This document shows, one piece after another, positions 23,034 to 32,300 of a DNA stretch of 64,000 bases (the stretch's first letter is position 1; every line of letters starts with the position of its first letter). A program made the position numbers and the translations under genes. The notes under the pieces are model-generated. The model was given only the letters and a program-made list of their open reading frames with translations, ran no database searches and was not told where the DNA came from. Origin of the DNA: Vibrio diabolicus (GTDB lineage: Bacteria; Pseudomonadota; Gammaproteobacteria; Enterobacterales; Vibrionaceae). The stretch lies in assembly GCA_001048675.1 (NCBI GenBank), contig CCKK01000020.1, positions 496,001 through 560,000 of the forward strand, in the 5' to 3' direction.

Positions 23034-23837
23034 ATGACCCAGCCGCTACTTTTTCATAAAACCTATTTGCACCCTACTAGTCATGAGTGGGTTGTATTTG
23101 TGCATGGTGCTGGCGGTAGCTCTTCTATCTGGTTCAAGCAAATCAAAGCTTACAAGCAACACTTTAACTTATTGCTGATCGATTTAAGAGGTCATGGAAA
23201 GTCAAATCAGTTACTTAAAGAGCTCATTGCCAGCCGTTATACCTTTACGGAAGTTACCCAAGATATTTTGAAAGTATTGGATCATTTAAAGATCCAATCC
23301 GCTCATTTTGTCGGTATGTCACTTGGTACCATTATTGTTCGAAACCTTGCTGAATTATCAGCAGAGCGCGTGCGTTCAATGGTACTCGGTGGCGCTGTCA
23401 CAAGGCTCAATACTCGTTCTCAAATATTGGTTAAATTAGGTAATTTTTGTAAGCATATCCTGCCGTACATGTGGCTCTACAAACTTTTTGCGTACATTGT
23501 TATGCCACAGAGAAGCCAGCGAGAGTCTCGCCATCTTTTTATTCGTGAGGCCAAGAAGCTTTGCCAAAAAGAATTTAAACGTTGGTTTATTCTTGCTGCT
23601 GATGTAAACCCTTTAATGAAGTATTTTAAAGATCGAGAGTTACCCATTCCCACACTCTATTTAATGGGCGACAGAGATTACATGTTTATTAAGCCTGTTA
23701 AAGAAATGGTTGCGGCGCATAAGCTTAGTGTTTTACGAGAGATCCCCAACTGTGGTCATGTTTGTAATGTTGAGCGCCCTGAAGATTTCAATCAACATTC
23801 CATCGAATTTATTAAGCAGCAAACGGTTTCTGCTTAG
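23034..23837 (+). CDS. Alpha/beta-fold hydrolase
   Basis: A 267-residue alpha/beta hydrolase. The oxyanion-hole segment is WVVFVHGAGGSSSIWF. The nucleophile elbow is HFVGMSLGTIIV (Ser near residue 98). An acid is likely in LMGDRDYMF and the catalytic histidine in NCGHVCNVERPEDF, so the triad is complete. A lid-like insertion with aromatic residues (ILPYMWLYKLFAYIVMP) could contact membrane or hydrophobic substrates. No signal peptide is present. The substrate is unknown. ATG 23034 is preferred over the in-frame TTG two codons earlier; the ribosome-binding site is weak. Confidence 0.8.
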   Translation: MTQPLLFHKTYLHPTSHEWVVFVHGAGGSSSIWFKQIKAYKQHFNLLLIDLRGHGKSNQLLKELIASRYTFTEVTQDILKVLDHLKIQSAHFVGMSLGTIIVRNLAELSAERVRSMVLGGAVTRLNTRSQILVKLGNFCKHILPYMWLYKLFAYIVMPQRSQRESRHLFIREAKKLCQKEFKRWFILAADVNPLMKYFKDRELPIPTLYLMGDRDYMFIKPVKEMVAAHKLSVLREIPNCGHVCNVERPEDFNQHSIEFIKQQTVSA

Positions 23838-23863
23838 CGCTGAATAAATCGATTGAGTAGGAG

Positions 23864-23888
23864 TAGGGGAGTTATTAAGGCTCCCCTA
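23864..23888. terminator. Convergent hairpin between the hydrolase and DUF2007 genes
   Basis: A perfect 8-bp stem TAGGGGAG/CTCCCCTA with a 9-nt loop. The stop codon of the minus-strand gene is inside the structure. There is no long T-tract, so termination efficiency is uncertain. Confidence 0.55.
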
Positions 23889-24195
23889 TTTGATGTCCAC
23901 ATTGCCAACAAGCACCAAACTGCCCCTCGTTTACCTCATGGCACTTCGGGCACTGCCAATCTTGATACTCATTTCCATCGGATTGTTTGCGGTAGGCTTG
24001 TACTATTCCTTCTGCTTTTACTTGTTGTTTGGCGTCAAAAAGCCAGACATAAGGATCGGTATCATCACTAAACGGCAGCTCTCCTTTTAAACCGAAAATA
24101 CCTTCTCCGCGGACTTCACAGTAGACTTGCTCGGTTTTCAATAATTCGCACACGATATGCGCTTCTGCTGGGTTTTTAGCAATGAATATTTTCAT
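23875..24195 (-). CDS. DUF2007 domain protein with C-terminal zinc ribbon
   Basis: A 106-residue protein. Residues 1-70 form the DUF2007 (putative signal-transducing) fold: MKIFIAKNPAEAHIVCELLKTE, then PYVWLFDAKQQVKAEGIV. Residues 78-102 form a four-cysteine ribbon with the pattern W-x-C-P-x-C-x-E-x8-C-W-x-C-G, close to RanBP2-type zinc fingers. DUF2007 resembles PII-like or ACT-type small-molecule-binding folds, but no ligand is established. It sits 20 bp downstream of a TVP38-type membrane protein gene on the same strand, so the two are probably an operon. Confidence 0.8.
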   Translation of the reverse strand: MKIFIAKNPAEAHIVCELLKTEQVYCEVRGEGIFGLKGELPFSDDTDPYVWLFDAKQQVKAEGIVQAYRKQSDGNEYQDWQCPKCHEVNEGQFGACWQCGHQIGEP

Positions 24196-24215
24196 TAAAC
24201 ACGTCCACTTACTAA

Positions 24216-24902
24216 TTATGAGTTTTGCTGACTCGGTGTTGGCCTTACTTTATTCATAACCCATTTAGTGATGATTGGAAACAGCCCCAGTAACGCAAAA
24301 GAGGCCAATACCGCAGGTGAAATAATGCCTGACAGGCTTTCAATTGTTGCTAACTGAGTACCGGCGTTTAAGTAAACTGCAGTGCCTGGCAACATACCTA
24401 CTTGGCTAGTAAGGTAAAATCGACCTACAGACATTGGCGTTAAGCCCATCAACAAGTTGATAAGAAAGAAAGGGAATACCGGAATGAGACGCAAGGAAAA
24501 TAGATAAAATGCACCATCTTTTTCGACACCTTGATTAATTGCGATTAACTTATTGCCAAACTTGTTTTGTACCCAGTCACGCAGCAAATATCGGCTGCTT
24601 AAAAATGCTAGTGTTGCACCCATAGTACTGGCGAAAGAAACCAGTAATAAGCTCGTCCAAAAACCAAATAGAGCCGCACCAAGTAATGTAACCACAGCTG
24701 CCCCAGGAATAGAAAAAGCGGTAATTGCAATGTAGGCAAAAAAGTAAATAGCTGCCGAAAAAACAAAGTTCTGATCGATGTATGTGGTCAGCGCTTCTTG
24801 TTGGGCTTTTGCATTTTCCAACGTTAAATACTGACTAAAGTTAACGCCTAAAAAGATAATGATCGCGACCAGGATTAGGCCTAATATCAGTTTCTTATTC
24901 AT
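24216..24902 (-). CDS. TVP38/TMEM64 family (VTT domain) inner-membrane protein
   Basis: A 228-residue polytopic protein with an N-terminal signal anchor (LILGLILVAIIIFLGVNF) and the VTT/SNARE-associated core: ITAFSIPGAAVVTLLGAALFGFW, the GATLAFLSSRYLLRDWV segment, and LRLIPVFPFFLINLLMGLTPMSVGRFYLTSQVGMLPG. The family (YdjX/YdjZ, distantly DedA) has been linked to lipid scrambling or transport in membranes. The substrate is not known. It is followed by the DUF2007 gene. Confidence 0.85.
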   Translation of the reverse strand: MNKKLILGLILVAIIIFLGVNFSQYLTLENAKAQQEALTTYIDQNFVFSAAIYFFAYIAITAFSIPGAAVVTLLGAALFGFWTSLLLVSFASTMGATLAFLSSRYLLRDWVQNKFGNKLIAINQGVEKDGAFYLFSLRLIPVFPFFLINLLMGLTPMSVGRFYLTSQVGMLPGTAVYLNAGTQLATIESLSGIISPAVLASFALLGLFPIITKWVMNKVRPTPSQQNS

Positions 24903-24963
24903 ATTTATGATTCCAATTTGGGATATATGTAATAAGACAGAAGGAAAGTCGAAAAAATTTCAC

Positions 24964-24992
24964 AAAAAAACCGCAGATTAGACTGCGGTTTT
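24964..24992 (-). terminator. Terminator of tfoY
   Basis: A 10-bp perfect stem AAAACCGCAG/CTGCGGTTTT; on the minus strand it is followed by a run of seven Ts. Confidence 0.85.
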
Positions 24993-25017
24993 ACAAGATA
25001 GTTTTTAAGGCCGACTT

Positions 25018-25608
25018 TTATTGGAGGCCGTTCATCAACTCATCTCGGCGAGCTTGAGGTACAACGCTCCAATGAGTACCGTTAATAGCCCCTTCTAGTG
25101 CCCATAACAGCTCAATGTTGACGGTTGCAGAGTGCGTATCTCTTATCGCTTTATAAGCGTTAAGTGCACCTTCCTCTTCCAGTTTTTCTACTGACTCAAT
25201 GCCTGCTTTTTTCAGCATGCGTTCAGTCGCCAGTCGTAAGTTAGGCAAATCTTTTAAGCGATTAGGCTTTGTAGTTGCTTGCTGTTCTTTTTCAAGCTTT
25301 GCCTTTTTCAACGATTGGTTAGCTACTTCGATTAAGCGTTCGCTAGACTCCCATAAATCGTTGGAAATTGCGTAGTACTTAGTAACGACTGGGAAGCCAC
25401 GTTTCTTATAAACGTAAGGCTTTAGCCCTTGTTTCTCGAAGTCAGATGAAGTTTGTTGGTCTGCTCTTATATGAAGCTGATTATTTACAACTAGTGCAAA
25501 CATTGTTTCATCAGCGAATAGTCCGAAGCCACCAAACATTGAGCGCGACTTGATATTACCAAGTGCCTCAAATAGCTTCATAGAGTCTTTGAGTATCGGT
25601 TTATCCAT
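25018..25608 (-). CDS. tfoY: TfoX/Sxy family regulator TfoY
   Basis: A 196-residue protein with the TfoX N-domain ([31 protein letters not shown]) and C-domain ([49 protein letters not shown]). I call it TfoY rather than TfoX because a c-di-GMP-I riboswitch of the well-known Vc2 class lies just upstream, as in V. cholerae tfoY. TfoY there controls motility and type VI secretion rather than chitin-induced competence, and is made when c-di-GMP is low. The ribosome-binding site (GAGAT, about 13 nt before ATG) is weak and adjoins a hairpin at 25622-25644. Confidence 0.93.
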   Translation of the reverse strand: MDKPILKDSMKLFEALGNIKSRSMFGGFGLFADETMFALVVNNQLHIRADQQTSSDFEKQGLKPYVYKKRGFPVVTKYYAISNDLWESSERLIEVANQSLKKAKLEKEQQATTKPNRLKDLPNLRLATERMLKKAGIESVEKLEEEGALNAYKAIRDTHSATVNIELLWALEGAINGTHWSVVPQARRDELMNGLQ

Positions 25609-25621
25609 GTTTTGTTATCTC

Positions 25622-25644
25622 GGTGTAATTAATATTACGCCACC
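25622..25644 (-). promoter_or_regulatory. Hairpin before the tfoY ribosome-binding region
   Basis: On the minus strand GGTG-GC-GTAAT pairs with ATTAC-ACC around an AT loop. The 3' arm ends next to the GAGAT ribosome-binding sequence, so it could be part of the riboswitch expression platform. It has no T-tract, which suggests translational control. Inference. Confidence 0.4.
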
Positions 25645-25722
25645 AAAAGTCAGGTCCGAGAGAGTAGCAAACATGCGCAAAAGCAATGTCATTACAGGGT
25701 AAAGTCATCGCTTGCACACTTG

Positions 25723-25813
25723 CCATCGGTAACCCCGCTACCTTCCATATAGTACTATGGTTCAGGCCGGAGGCTTTGCGTCCCACCCTTTCGAATGGTT
25801 TGCCCTGTGCGTG
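25723..25813 (-). promoter_or_regulatory. Cyclic-di-GMP-I (GEMM-I, Vc2-type) riboswitch
   Basis: Read on the minus strand from 25813, the aptamer begins CACGCACAGGGCAAACC. It continues with the GAAA tetraloop in CATTCGAAAGGGTGG and the conserved GACGCAAAGCCTCCGGCC junction, and closes with GGTAGCGGGGTTACCGATGG. These are the P1, P2 and P3 features of the Vc2 aptamer, including the tetraloop and its receptor. The only large difference is the variable apical part of the second hairpin. It is about 115 nt upstream of tfoY and should couple TfoY production to c-di-GMP. Confidence 0.96.
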
Positions 25814-26047
25814 ACAGAATGAGCATACTTCGTATATTGAATTAACATCACGTTTTACCCGTAAAAGTGTGATTCTGGTTCAATAAAAAGTGTCGACAAG
25901 CGCATATTTGTGCATATTTGAGAATAAGGCGGGATGATCTCGAGGTTGTGAGGGAGTGTGATTTACCTACATATAAAACAGAGACTTAGAGATTCGAGAT
26001 TTTTTGTCTAACAAACCTAAGTCAGGAAAAAGTTATTTAGAGATAAA
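25814..26047. other. tfoY promoter region upstream of the riboswitch
   Basis: 234 bp between the riboswitch and the purR terminator. No ORF. It must hold the distal tfoY promoter; I could not single out a convincing -35/-10 pair. Confidence 0.45.
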
Positions 26048-26076
26048 AAATAAGCGCCCTTTTAGAGCGCTTATTT
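26048..26076 (-). terminator. Terminator of purR
   Basis: A 10-bp perfect stem AAATAAGCGC/GCGCTTATTT with a 9-nt loop; T-rich on the minus strand. Confidence 0.8.
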
Positions 26077-26099
26077 GACATCGTTATATTTGGCGAATT

Positions 26100-27104
26100 T
26101 TAGTTCATTTTCTTCACGGTGTTTCGAATTACAAGCTCAGGTTGCATTTCGAAAATTCGCTTTTCGTGTTCTTTATCTTTGATTCGCTCAAGTAGGATCT
26201 CGAACGCATTTTTACCCACACGACGTTTAGGTTGGTGGATAGTTGTTAACGGTGGAGAGAAGTATTCCGCAAGCTCGATGTTGTCGTAGCCGATCACTGA
26301 AATATCATCAGGAACTTTGATACCGTTTTGTTGTAGGCGGCTCATTAGGCCCAGAGCCATTGTGTCGTTAAAACAGAATACCGCTGTCGGACGTTTGTCC
26401 ATTGCTGTAATTTTATCTGCGACTAATACGGCCGTATCACATTCAAAGTTACCTTCAAGGATCCAGTCCTCATTTACAGTTAGGTTCGCTTCGCTCATCG
26501 CGCGACGGAAACCTGCAATGCGCTCTTGGCAAGCAAGTTTTTCAAAATGACCGCTTAGACAAGCAATATCAGTATGGCCATTGTCGATCAGATGTTTGGT
26601 TGCGATGTAGCCACCTTCTTCTGAGTTATCCATGATCTTGTCCGCTTGTGAGCTTTCTGGACCCCAATCCATGACCACTTTAGGGATGTCGGCATGACGG
26701 TCAAGCATCTCTTTAAGCTCTTCGGTTAAGTCAGAACACATCACTAGGATGCCATCAACACGTTTTTCAGCCAGCATACGGATGTAATCGCGTTGTTTTT
26801 CGTAAATCCCACCCGTATTACACAGAATCAGAGTGTAGCCTTGGCGGTAACAGTAGCTCTCAACCCCGTCAATCACTTCTGAGAAGAATAGGTTGGTTGA
26901 CTGCGTTACTAACATGCCAATCGTACGAGTTGAGTTGCACTTTAGGCTGCGTGCAACCGCACTTGGCGCGTAATTCAACTCGTCCACGGCTTTCATTACT
27001 TTTTCTTGCGTTGCTTCTGCAACGAAACGCGTTTTATTGATAACGTGCGAAACTGTCGTAGTGGAAACGCCGGCTAAGCGAGCAACGTCTTTTATAGTGG
27101 CCAT
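26100..27104 (-). CDS. purR: HTH-type purine repressor PurR
   Basis: A 334-residue LacI-family repressor. The helix-turn-helix and hinge are [23 protein letters not shown] and [18 protein letters not shown]. The periplasmic-binding-protein-like core has [25 protein letters not shown] and the corepressor region ends [20 protein letters not shown]. PurR binds hypoxanthine or guanine and represses purine biosynthesis genes. I chose ATG 27104, preceded by AGGACACC, which gives the canonical N-terminus; the open frame extends 26 codons further without similarity. Confidence 0.93.
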   Translation of the reverse strand: MATIKDVARLAGVSTTTVSHVINKTRFVAEATQEKVMKAVDELNYAPSAVARSLKCNSTRTIGMLVTQSTNLFFSEVIDGVESYCYRQGYTLILCNTGGIYEKQRDYIRMLAEKRVDGILVMCSDLTEELKEMLDRHADIPKVVMDWGPESSQADKIMDNSEEGGYIATKHLIDNGHTDIACLSGHFEKLACQERIAGFRRAMSEANLTVNEDWILEGNFECDTAVLVADKITAMDKRPTAVFCFNDTMALGLMSRLQQNGIKVPDDISVIGYDNIELAEYFSPPLTTIHQPKRRVGKNAFEILLERIKDKEHEKRIFEMQPELVIRNTVKKMN

Positions 27105-27571
27105 AAATGGTGTCCTGTATCGAGCTACTGAAATATGTCGTGTTGGATGTACCTGATGCTCTAATGGTTTTACACCCAGCAATCTAAGGTTGGCGCTAAG
27201 TGTTTCGGCAGCGGTTGGTCCAAGTACGACAAAAGGGTACGTAGCAGCATCGGTCGATGAATTTTATCTTTTTTCTTATCTGATGAGAAATTGCCATCAA
27301 CCTGTTAAAAAACACAAAAACCGCTATATTTCAGCGGTTTACATATAAATCATATTTAATCGTTTGCGCTCACATTTTAGCCCTATGTGGACTGACTAGC
27401 AATGTTTTCAGCAAGAGATTTGTGTATTTGAAGTCACATTTTGACTGCTAAATAACCAAGCGTCTTTGAGCTAAGTTAAGGCAAACGAATAATATACCCA
27501 ACTTATTTACATTCAGTTATTTCAGGTATACAGGAAGCCCGATAGGCGGGCTCCTTAAAAATAGGCGGCAA
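27105..27571. other. purR upstream region and torD-purR gap
   Basis: 467 bp. It contains the torD terminator (27311-27340) and, around 27360-27369, CGTTTGCG, which is one half of a PUR box (consensus ACGCAAACGTTTGCGT). A second half-like GCAAACG lies near 27481. These could be autoregulatory PurR sites but neither is a complete palindrome. Confidence 0.45.
27311..27340 (-). terminator. Terminator upstream of purR, ending torD transcription
   Basis: An 8-bp stem AAACCGCT/AGCGGTTT with a 7-nt loop; on the minus strand it is followed by TTTTTGTGTTTTTT. It would stop read-through from torD into purR. Confidence 0.7.
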
Positions 27572-28219
27572 TTATTCACCAAGAAGGTAAGCGCTGTCTA
27601 GTTTACAAAATGCAACTAATAGTTTCGCGACGCTCGAGTAGAACCCAAATTCGTCGAATTGTTTACATTTGTCTGCAAACCGAGGTAACCAAGACATTAA
27701 CTGTTTCTGGATAAAGTCGTTTTGTTTAACGAAGGCTTCTTCCATGTGTTTTTCTTGCTCAAGTTCGTTTGAGCGGATAATCATGTTGCCGAGAAAGTCG
27801 AGTTCAACGGCTAAGTGGTCCGCAGGCTCTTTTAGATTTTCATCTACTTGAACGCCAAATTCTGCCATCAACTTTTCCATTTCCTCGGCTGGCTTGTCAT
27901 TCAGCAAACCTGATTCACCGATGTACATCGATGCGTAAGGAAGAGCGCCGTATTTTTCTGTCTTCAAAAACAGTTCACAAAAGTCAGCAGCAAGCTCCAA
28001 TTGAGCGTCTTCACGATCTTGCAATCGGTTTAGCGCATCAACGAGGCTATCAACGGCTGGTTTCAGCGACTCATTTTCACCTAAACCTGCTAGAAAACTG
28101 CGAATTTCAACACTGTGGTAGGCTTCCAGCTCTTTCTCTGTTAGCTCTTTTGCGAACAAGCTCGAAAACCACCAGTAAATTTCAGCGCGTTTTTCATTAA
28201 AAGCTTTCACTTCTTGCAT
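27572..28219 (-). CDS. torD: TMAO reductase chaperone TorD
   Basis: A 215-residue all-helical TorD/DmsD family chaperone. It shows the N-terminal [18 protein letters not shown], the family motif [17 protein letters not shown] and the aromatic-rich [15 protein letters not shown]. It matures the molybdoenzyme TorA in the cytoplasm before Tat export. It is divergent from torR with 266 bp between them; torA itself is not in this window. Confidence 0.9.
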   Translation of the reverse strand: MQEVKAFNEKRAEIYWWFSSLFAKELTEKELEAYHSVEIRSFLAGLGENESLKPAVDSLVDALNRLQDREDAQLELAADFCELFLKTEKYGALPYASMYIGESGLLNDKPAEEMEKLMAEFGVQVDENLKEPADHLAVELDFLGNMIIRSNELEQEKHMEEAFVKQNDFIQKQLMSWLPRFADKCKQFDEFGFYSSVAKLLVAFCKLDSAYLLGE

Positions 28220-28485
28220 TTTGGGCTCCTGAATGATGCTTTAAGTTGTGCATCACAAAGTCAATTAGGGATATCCCCTAAGTGTAATCAATTAAAATGA
28301 ATAGCAGTAACTATAATTATTATGTTTTATGGTCAAAAATTAACGTTTATTAATAGCGATGGGTAAGCTTGTTTTGAATCAATAAAAACGCTAAATCTTG
28401 CTTTTTAATGTATCTATGACTAGAAATGTTACTAGTTATGAATAGAATACGTCTTGGATAATAAGAAGACAGAAAAGTGGTGTAA

Positions 28486-29196
28486 ATGAGCTATCACGTA
28501 TTAGTCGTAGAAGATGATGTTGTAACTCGTAGTAAGCTTGCGGGATATTTCCAAAATGAGGGTTACCAAGTCAGCGAAGCAGAGAGTGGCGCAGAAATGC
28601 GTGAGGTCCTGCAAGCGGGCGATGTAGACCTGATCATGCTGGATATCAACCTGCCGGGTGAAGACGGCCTGATGCTTACTCGTGAATTACGTAGCCAATC
28701 GGATATTGGTATCATATTAGTAACAGGACGCACGGATAGCATTGATAAAATCGTAGGCCTAGAAATGGGCGCTGACGATTATGTGACAAAACCTTTTGAA
28801 CTGAGGGAATTGTTGGTTCGCGTTAAAAACTTGCTGTGGCGTATTTCAGCAGCGCGTAGCGGTAGCGCGAAAGCGAACGAAACCAGTGAAGAACATATTG
28901 TACGTTTTGGAGAGTGGACATTCGACATTCAACGTCGTGCGCTGAGCCGTAACGGCGAACCCGTAAAATTGACCAAAGCGGAATACGAACTTTTGGTGGC
29001 ATTATCGTCTTACCCTAACCAGGTGTTAAGTCGCGAGCGTATTTTGAATATGATCAGCCACCGAGTTGATGCTCCCAATGATCGTACTATCGATGTTCTT
29101 ATTCGACGTATGCGCGCAAAAATGGAGTTTGATCCAAAGAACCCACAAATTTTTGTGACGGTGCACGGCGAAGGCTATATGTTTGCTGGTGATTAA
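28486..29196 (+). CDS. torR: Response regulator TorR
   Basis: A 236-residue OmpR/PhoB-type regulator. The receiver has acidic residues E9 and D10, phosphoacceptor D53 in LIMLDINLPGEDGL, the conserved Thr in LVTGRTD and Lys in DDYVTKPFELREL. The winged helix occupies about residues 135-236 (LTKAEYELLVALSSYPNQVLSRERIL, DRTIDVLIRRMRAKME). Similarity along the whole length is to TorR rather than ArcA, and the divergent torD agrees. It senses TMAO through TorS/TorT, not present here. A strong terminator follows. Confidence 0.9.
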   Translation: MSYHVLVVEDDVVTRSKLAGYFQNEGYQVSEAESGAEMREVLQAGDVDLIMLDINLPGEDGLMLTRELRSQSDIGIILVTGRTDSIDKIVGLEMGADDYVTKPFELRELLVRVKNLLWRISAARSGSAKANETSEEHIVRFGEWTFDIQRRALSRNGEPVKLTKAEYELLVALSSYPNQVLSRERILNMISHRVDAPNDRTIDVLIRRMRAKMEFDPKNPQIFVTVHGEGYMFAGD

Positions 29197-29222
29197 ACTG
29201 AATAAACCTAAGTCTTAAAAAG

Positions 29223-29254
29223 AAAAAGGAGAGCTTCGGCTCTCCTTTTTTGTG
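29223..29254. terminator. Bidirectional terminator between torR and elyC
   Basis: A 12-bp perfect stem AAAAAGGAGAGC/GCTCTCCTTTTT closed by a UUCG tetraloop, with T-tracts on both strands. Confidence 0.92.
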
Positions 29255-29268
29255 GTTTCAAGATAGTA

Positions 29269-30054
29269 CTACTTTGCTTCAACCATTGGTGTTTGGCCGA
29301 CAGTATCACGCAACCTTTGCCAAATACTGCCCAAGTACTCATGCCAATAAAGCTCCGTTTGTTCTAAGTAACGGGCTTTAGGTGAGTATTTATCCCAAGG
29401 TTGACTGATTTCGCTAATAGCCAAGAAGTTGGTCGGGGCTGGGGTTGGTTTAATGCCTGCTGCGTTGAACTCATACAATGCACGGCTCATGTGGCTCGCA
29501 GAAGTGACTAACACAATCTCCTTTTGTTGAACGAATGCAGCCGCTTGACGCGCCTCTTCCCACGTATCTTTCGCATCTTCTAATAAAATGATATCGGATT
29601 TCGCGACTCCCAACGCAAGGGCAACGTTCGCCATCATTCTCGCATGGCTAATTTCAGAACCGCCAGCATAGCCAGACAAAATTAATTTAGCACCTGGATA
29701 CATTCTTAAAATACGAATGCCTTCAGTTAAGCGCATTAATGCTGCACGGCTTAACTGCGAGGTGGGTGGAATTTCGTCATCGATAACATGACCATTCCCT
29801 AGAACCATCACGTAGTCGATGGTGCCAGAAACTGGCAAAAAGGCTTTATGCTCTCGCTCTAATGGCATAAGAAGCTTGGTTGAAACAGGTTGGAAGGCAA
29901 CAAGAAAAATGCCAACAAAAGAGAATAGAACAACGAAGCAGCCAGTTTTACGTTTTGTGGTAAAACTAATGAGAGCAAGACCCAACAAGCCTATCAGCAG
30001 CAATGCCGGAAGTGGCATAAGCAAGGCTGACACTACTTTTTTCAGCTCAAACAT
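29269..30054 (-). CDS. elyC: Envelope biogenesis factor ElyC (DUF218/YdcF family)
   Basis: A 261-residue protein with two N-terminal membrane helices (about 10-28 and 33-53) and a periplasmic DUF218 domain: IDYVMVLGNGHVID, LTEGIRILRMYPGAKLILSGYAGG, EDAKDTWEEARQAAAFV, LVTSASHMSRALYEF. In E. coli ElyC (YcbC) supports peptidoglycan assembly through the undecaprenyl-phosphate carrier. Its neighbours cmoM-mukFEB are the same as in E. coli, which favours ElyC over SanA or YdcF. Confidence 0.88.
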   Translation of the reverse strand: MFELKKVVSALLMPLPALLLIGLLGLALISFTTKRKTGCFVVLFSFVGIFLVAFQPVSTKLLMPLEREHKAFLPVSGTIDYVMVLGNGHVIDDEIPPTSQLSRAALMRLTEGIRILRMYPGAKLILSGYAGGSEISHARMMANVALALGVAKSDIILLEDAKDTWEEARQAAAFVQQKEIVLVTSASHMSRALYEFNAAGIKPTPAPTNFLAISEISQPWDKYSPKARYLEQTELYWHEYLGSIWQRLRDTVGQTPMVEAK

Positions 30055-30168
30055 ACATAAATAGTCCGAAAAAACATCAATTGATAATAAAAATGAGGGT
30101 ACCCCTCTTTATTCCTGCTTTCCTTGTGCCAGAATAGCGGCACAATCCGTTATGATAACTCAGCAGAA

Positions 30169-30960
30169 GTGACAGAAGACCGCAATTTCGACGATATCGC
30201 CCACAAATTTGCAAAAAATATTTACGGCTCCGACAAAGGGGAGATCCGCCAAATCATTGTGTGGGAAGATTTTCTACAGATTCTAAGTGAATTAGATGCT
30301 GACCAGCAACCCCTAGAGGTGTTGGATGCTGGTGGTGGTTTGGCACAAATGTCGCAAAAGCTTGCTAAGCTCGGACATCGAATCGCTTTATGTGATCTAT
30401 CTTCGGAAATGCTGCAGTTGGCTAAGCAGGATATTGAAAAAAACGGTTTGCTTGAGCAGTATCGCCTGATTCATTCGCCTGTCCAATCCATTGGTGAGCA
30501 TATGGATGAACAGGTGGATCTTGTTATGTTTCACGCCGTCATGGAGTGGTTGGTCGATCCTAAGGCCGCACTTGAAACGGTACTAGAACAAGTAAAACCG
30601 GGAGGCATCGCATCAGTGATGTTCTATAACCACCATGGTTTAGTCTATAAAAACGTGGTTTGTGGCAACATTCCTCATATATTAGACGGCATGCCTCACC
30701 GAAAAAGATTTAAACTACAGCCGCAAAAAGGCTTAAAACCTGAAGAAGTCTACCAATGGATAGAAGATTCAGGCTTTAGTATTTGTGGCAAATCTGGTAT
30801 CCGCTCATTTAGTGATTACATAGGCAATATGCAATACATGGGCGATTACGAGTTTGAAGATGTGTTGGCGCTAGAAAAACAACTTTGTCGACAAGAGCCA
30901 TACCTCTCATTAGGCCGCTACATTCATGTGTGGGCTAAAAAGAACGATAAACAGGAATAA
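30169..30960 (+). CDS. cmoM: tRNA 5-carboxymethoxyuridine methyltransferase CmoM
   Basis: A 263-residue SAM-dependent methyltransferase, formerly SmtA. Motif I is [18 protein letters not shown], followed by [12 protein letters not shown] and [15 protein letters not shown]. It methylates cmo5U34 to mcmo5U34 in some tRNAs. I start it at GTG 30169 ([16 protein letters not shown] follows), matching the family; the frame is open 45 bp further but unlike relatives. It is the first gene of the cmoM-mukFEB operon; mukF begins 2 bp after its stop. Confidence 0.9.
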   Translation: MTEDRNFDDIAHKFAKNIYGSDKGEIRQIIVWEDFLQILSELDADQQPLEVLDAGGGLAQMSQKLAKLGHRIALCDLSSEMLQLAKQDIEKNGLLEQYRLIHSPVQSIGEHMDEQVDLVMFHAVMEWLVDPKAALETVLEQVKPGGIASVMFYNHHGLVYKNVVCGNIPHILDGMPHRKRFKLQPQKGLKPEEVYQWIEDSGFSICGKSGIRSFSDYIGNMQYMGDYEFEDVLALEKQLCRQEPYLSLGRYIHVWAKKNDKQE

Positions 30961-30962
30961 CA

Positions 30963-32300
30963 ATGAGTGAGATGACTCTCAATGCTGCAGAGCAACCAAT
31001 CGATGAGTTGGTTGGCTGGGTTAAGCAGCACGATTTCTCGTTGAACCTGACCACAGAGCGATTGGCATTCTTGATAGCCATTGCCGTACTGAGTAATGAA
31101 AGGTTCGATGAAGAATTGGGTGAAGGTGAATTGCATGATGCGTTTGCCATCGTCACTCGATTATTTGATGAGACTGGCGAAGCATCCGCTTTTCGTGCTA
31201 ACAACGCCATCAACGAGATGGTAAAGCAGCGCCTTATTAGCCGTTTTGTCAGTGAGATTACTGATGGAGCGAGCATTTACCGCTTGTCGCCTTTAGCGAT
31301 AGGAATTACCGATTACTACGTGCGTCATCGTGAGTTCTCGAAACTGCGCCTTTCTATTCAACTGTCTATGGTGGCAGATGAAATGGCGAAAGCGATTGAG
31401 GCAGCACAAAAAGGTGGCACACCGGGCCACTGGAAGAAAAACGTATACGGAGTTTTAAAATATTCTGTAGGCGAAATCTTCGATCAAATCGATCTTAACC
31501 AACGTGTGATGGATGAGCAGCAGCAATCTGTAAAACAACAAATTGCCGACCTGCTAAATAAAGACTGGCGCGAAGCGATCAACAACTGTGAAGCGCTCCT
31601 ATCAGAAACATCAAGCACGTTGCGTGAACTTCAAGATACGCTGCAAGCCGCCAGTGATGAACTGCAAACTCAGATCCTAGATATTCAAGAAATTGTGTAC
31701 GGCGATCCTGAGCTAGAGTTCATCGAAGAAGCGTTGTTTGGTCTGCAAATGAAGCTGGATCGAATCACAAGCTGGGGCCAGCAAGCGATCGACCTTTGGA
31801 TTGGTTACGACCGACATGTGCACAAGTTCATCCGTACTGCAATTGATATGGATAAGAACCGTGCGTTTAGCTCGCGTCTGCGTCAATCCGTCAAAGATTA
31901 CTTCGATGCGCCTTGGTATCTGACTTATGCAGATGCGGAAAGGCTTTCTGACCTTCGTGATGAGGCTCTAGTACTGCGTGATGACGAGGTAACGGGTCAA
32001 GTTCCGATGGAAGTAGAATACGAAGAGTTTCAACAAGTCAATGATGAGTTGTCTGAACGAATTGGTGACATGCTAAAAGCGCATAAAGATCAAGGCACGC
32101 CAATCGACTTGAGTGTGGTATTGCGAGATTACCTTGCACAGCATCCTTACACTCATCATTTTGATTTAGCTCGCATTATCGTCGATCAAGCCGTACGTCT
32201 GGGGTATTCAGAATCGGATTACCAAGCGATTCAACCGGACTGGAAAGCAATCAACGAATTTGGGGCAAAGGTACAAGCGAATGTCATCGACCGATACTAA
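30963..32300 (+). CDS. mukF: Chromosome partition protein MukF (kleisin)
   Basis: A 445-residue kleisin subunit of the MukBEF condensin. The N-terminal winged-helix dimerisation domain starts [32 protein letters not shown]; a central helical region (about 185-290) is coiled-coil-like; the C-terminal winged helix that binds the MukB head ends the protein. It bridges MukB heads and recruits MukE. It overlaps mukE by 20 bp. Confidence 0.96.
   Translation: MSEMTLNAAEQPIDELVGWVKQHDFSLNLTTERLAFLIAIAVLSNERFDEELGEGELHDAFAIVTRLFDETGEASAFRANNAINEMVKQRLISRFVSEITDGASIYRLSPLAIGITDYYVRHREFSKLRLSIQLSMVADEMAKAIEAAQKGGTPGHWKKNVYGVLKYSVGEIFDQIDLNQRVMDEQQQSVKQQIADLLNKDWREAINNCEALLSETSSTLRELQDTLQAASDELQTQILDIQEIVYGDPELEFIEEALFGLQMKLDRITSWGQQAIDLWIGYDRHVHKFIRTAIDMDKNRAFSSRLRQSVKDYFDAPWYLTYADAERLSDLRDEALVLRDDEVTGQVPMEVEYEEFQQVNDELSERIGDMLKAHKDQGTPIDLSVVLRDYLAQHPYTHHFDLARIIVDQAVRLGYSESDYQAIQPDWKAINEFGAKVQANVIDRY

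Noticed and set aside
25601-25786. 61-codon ORF overlapping the riboswitch
   Set aside because: The bases are explained by the c-di-GMP aptamer; the peptide has no family features and no ribosome-binding site.
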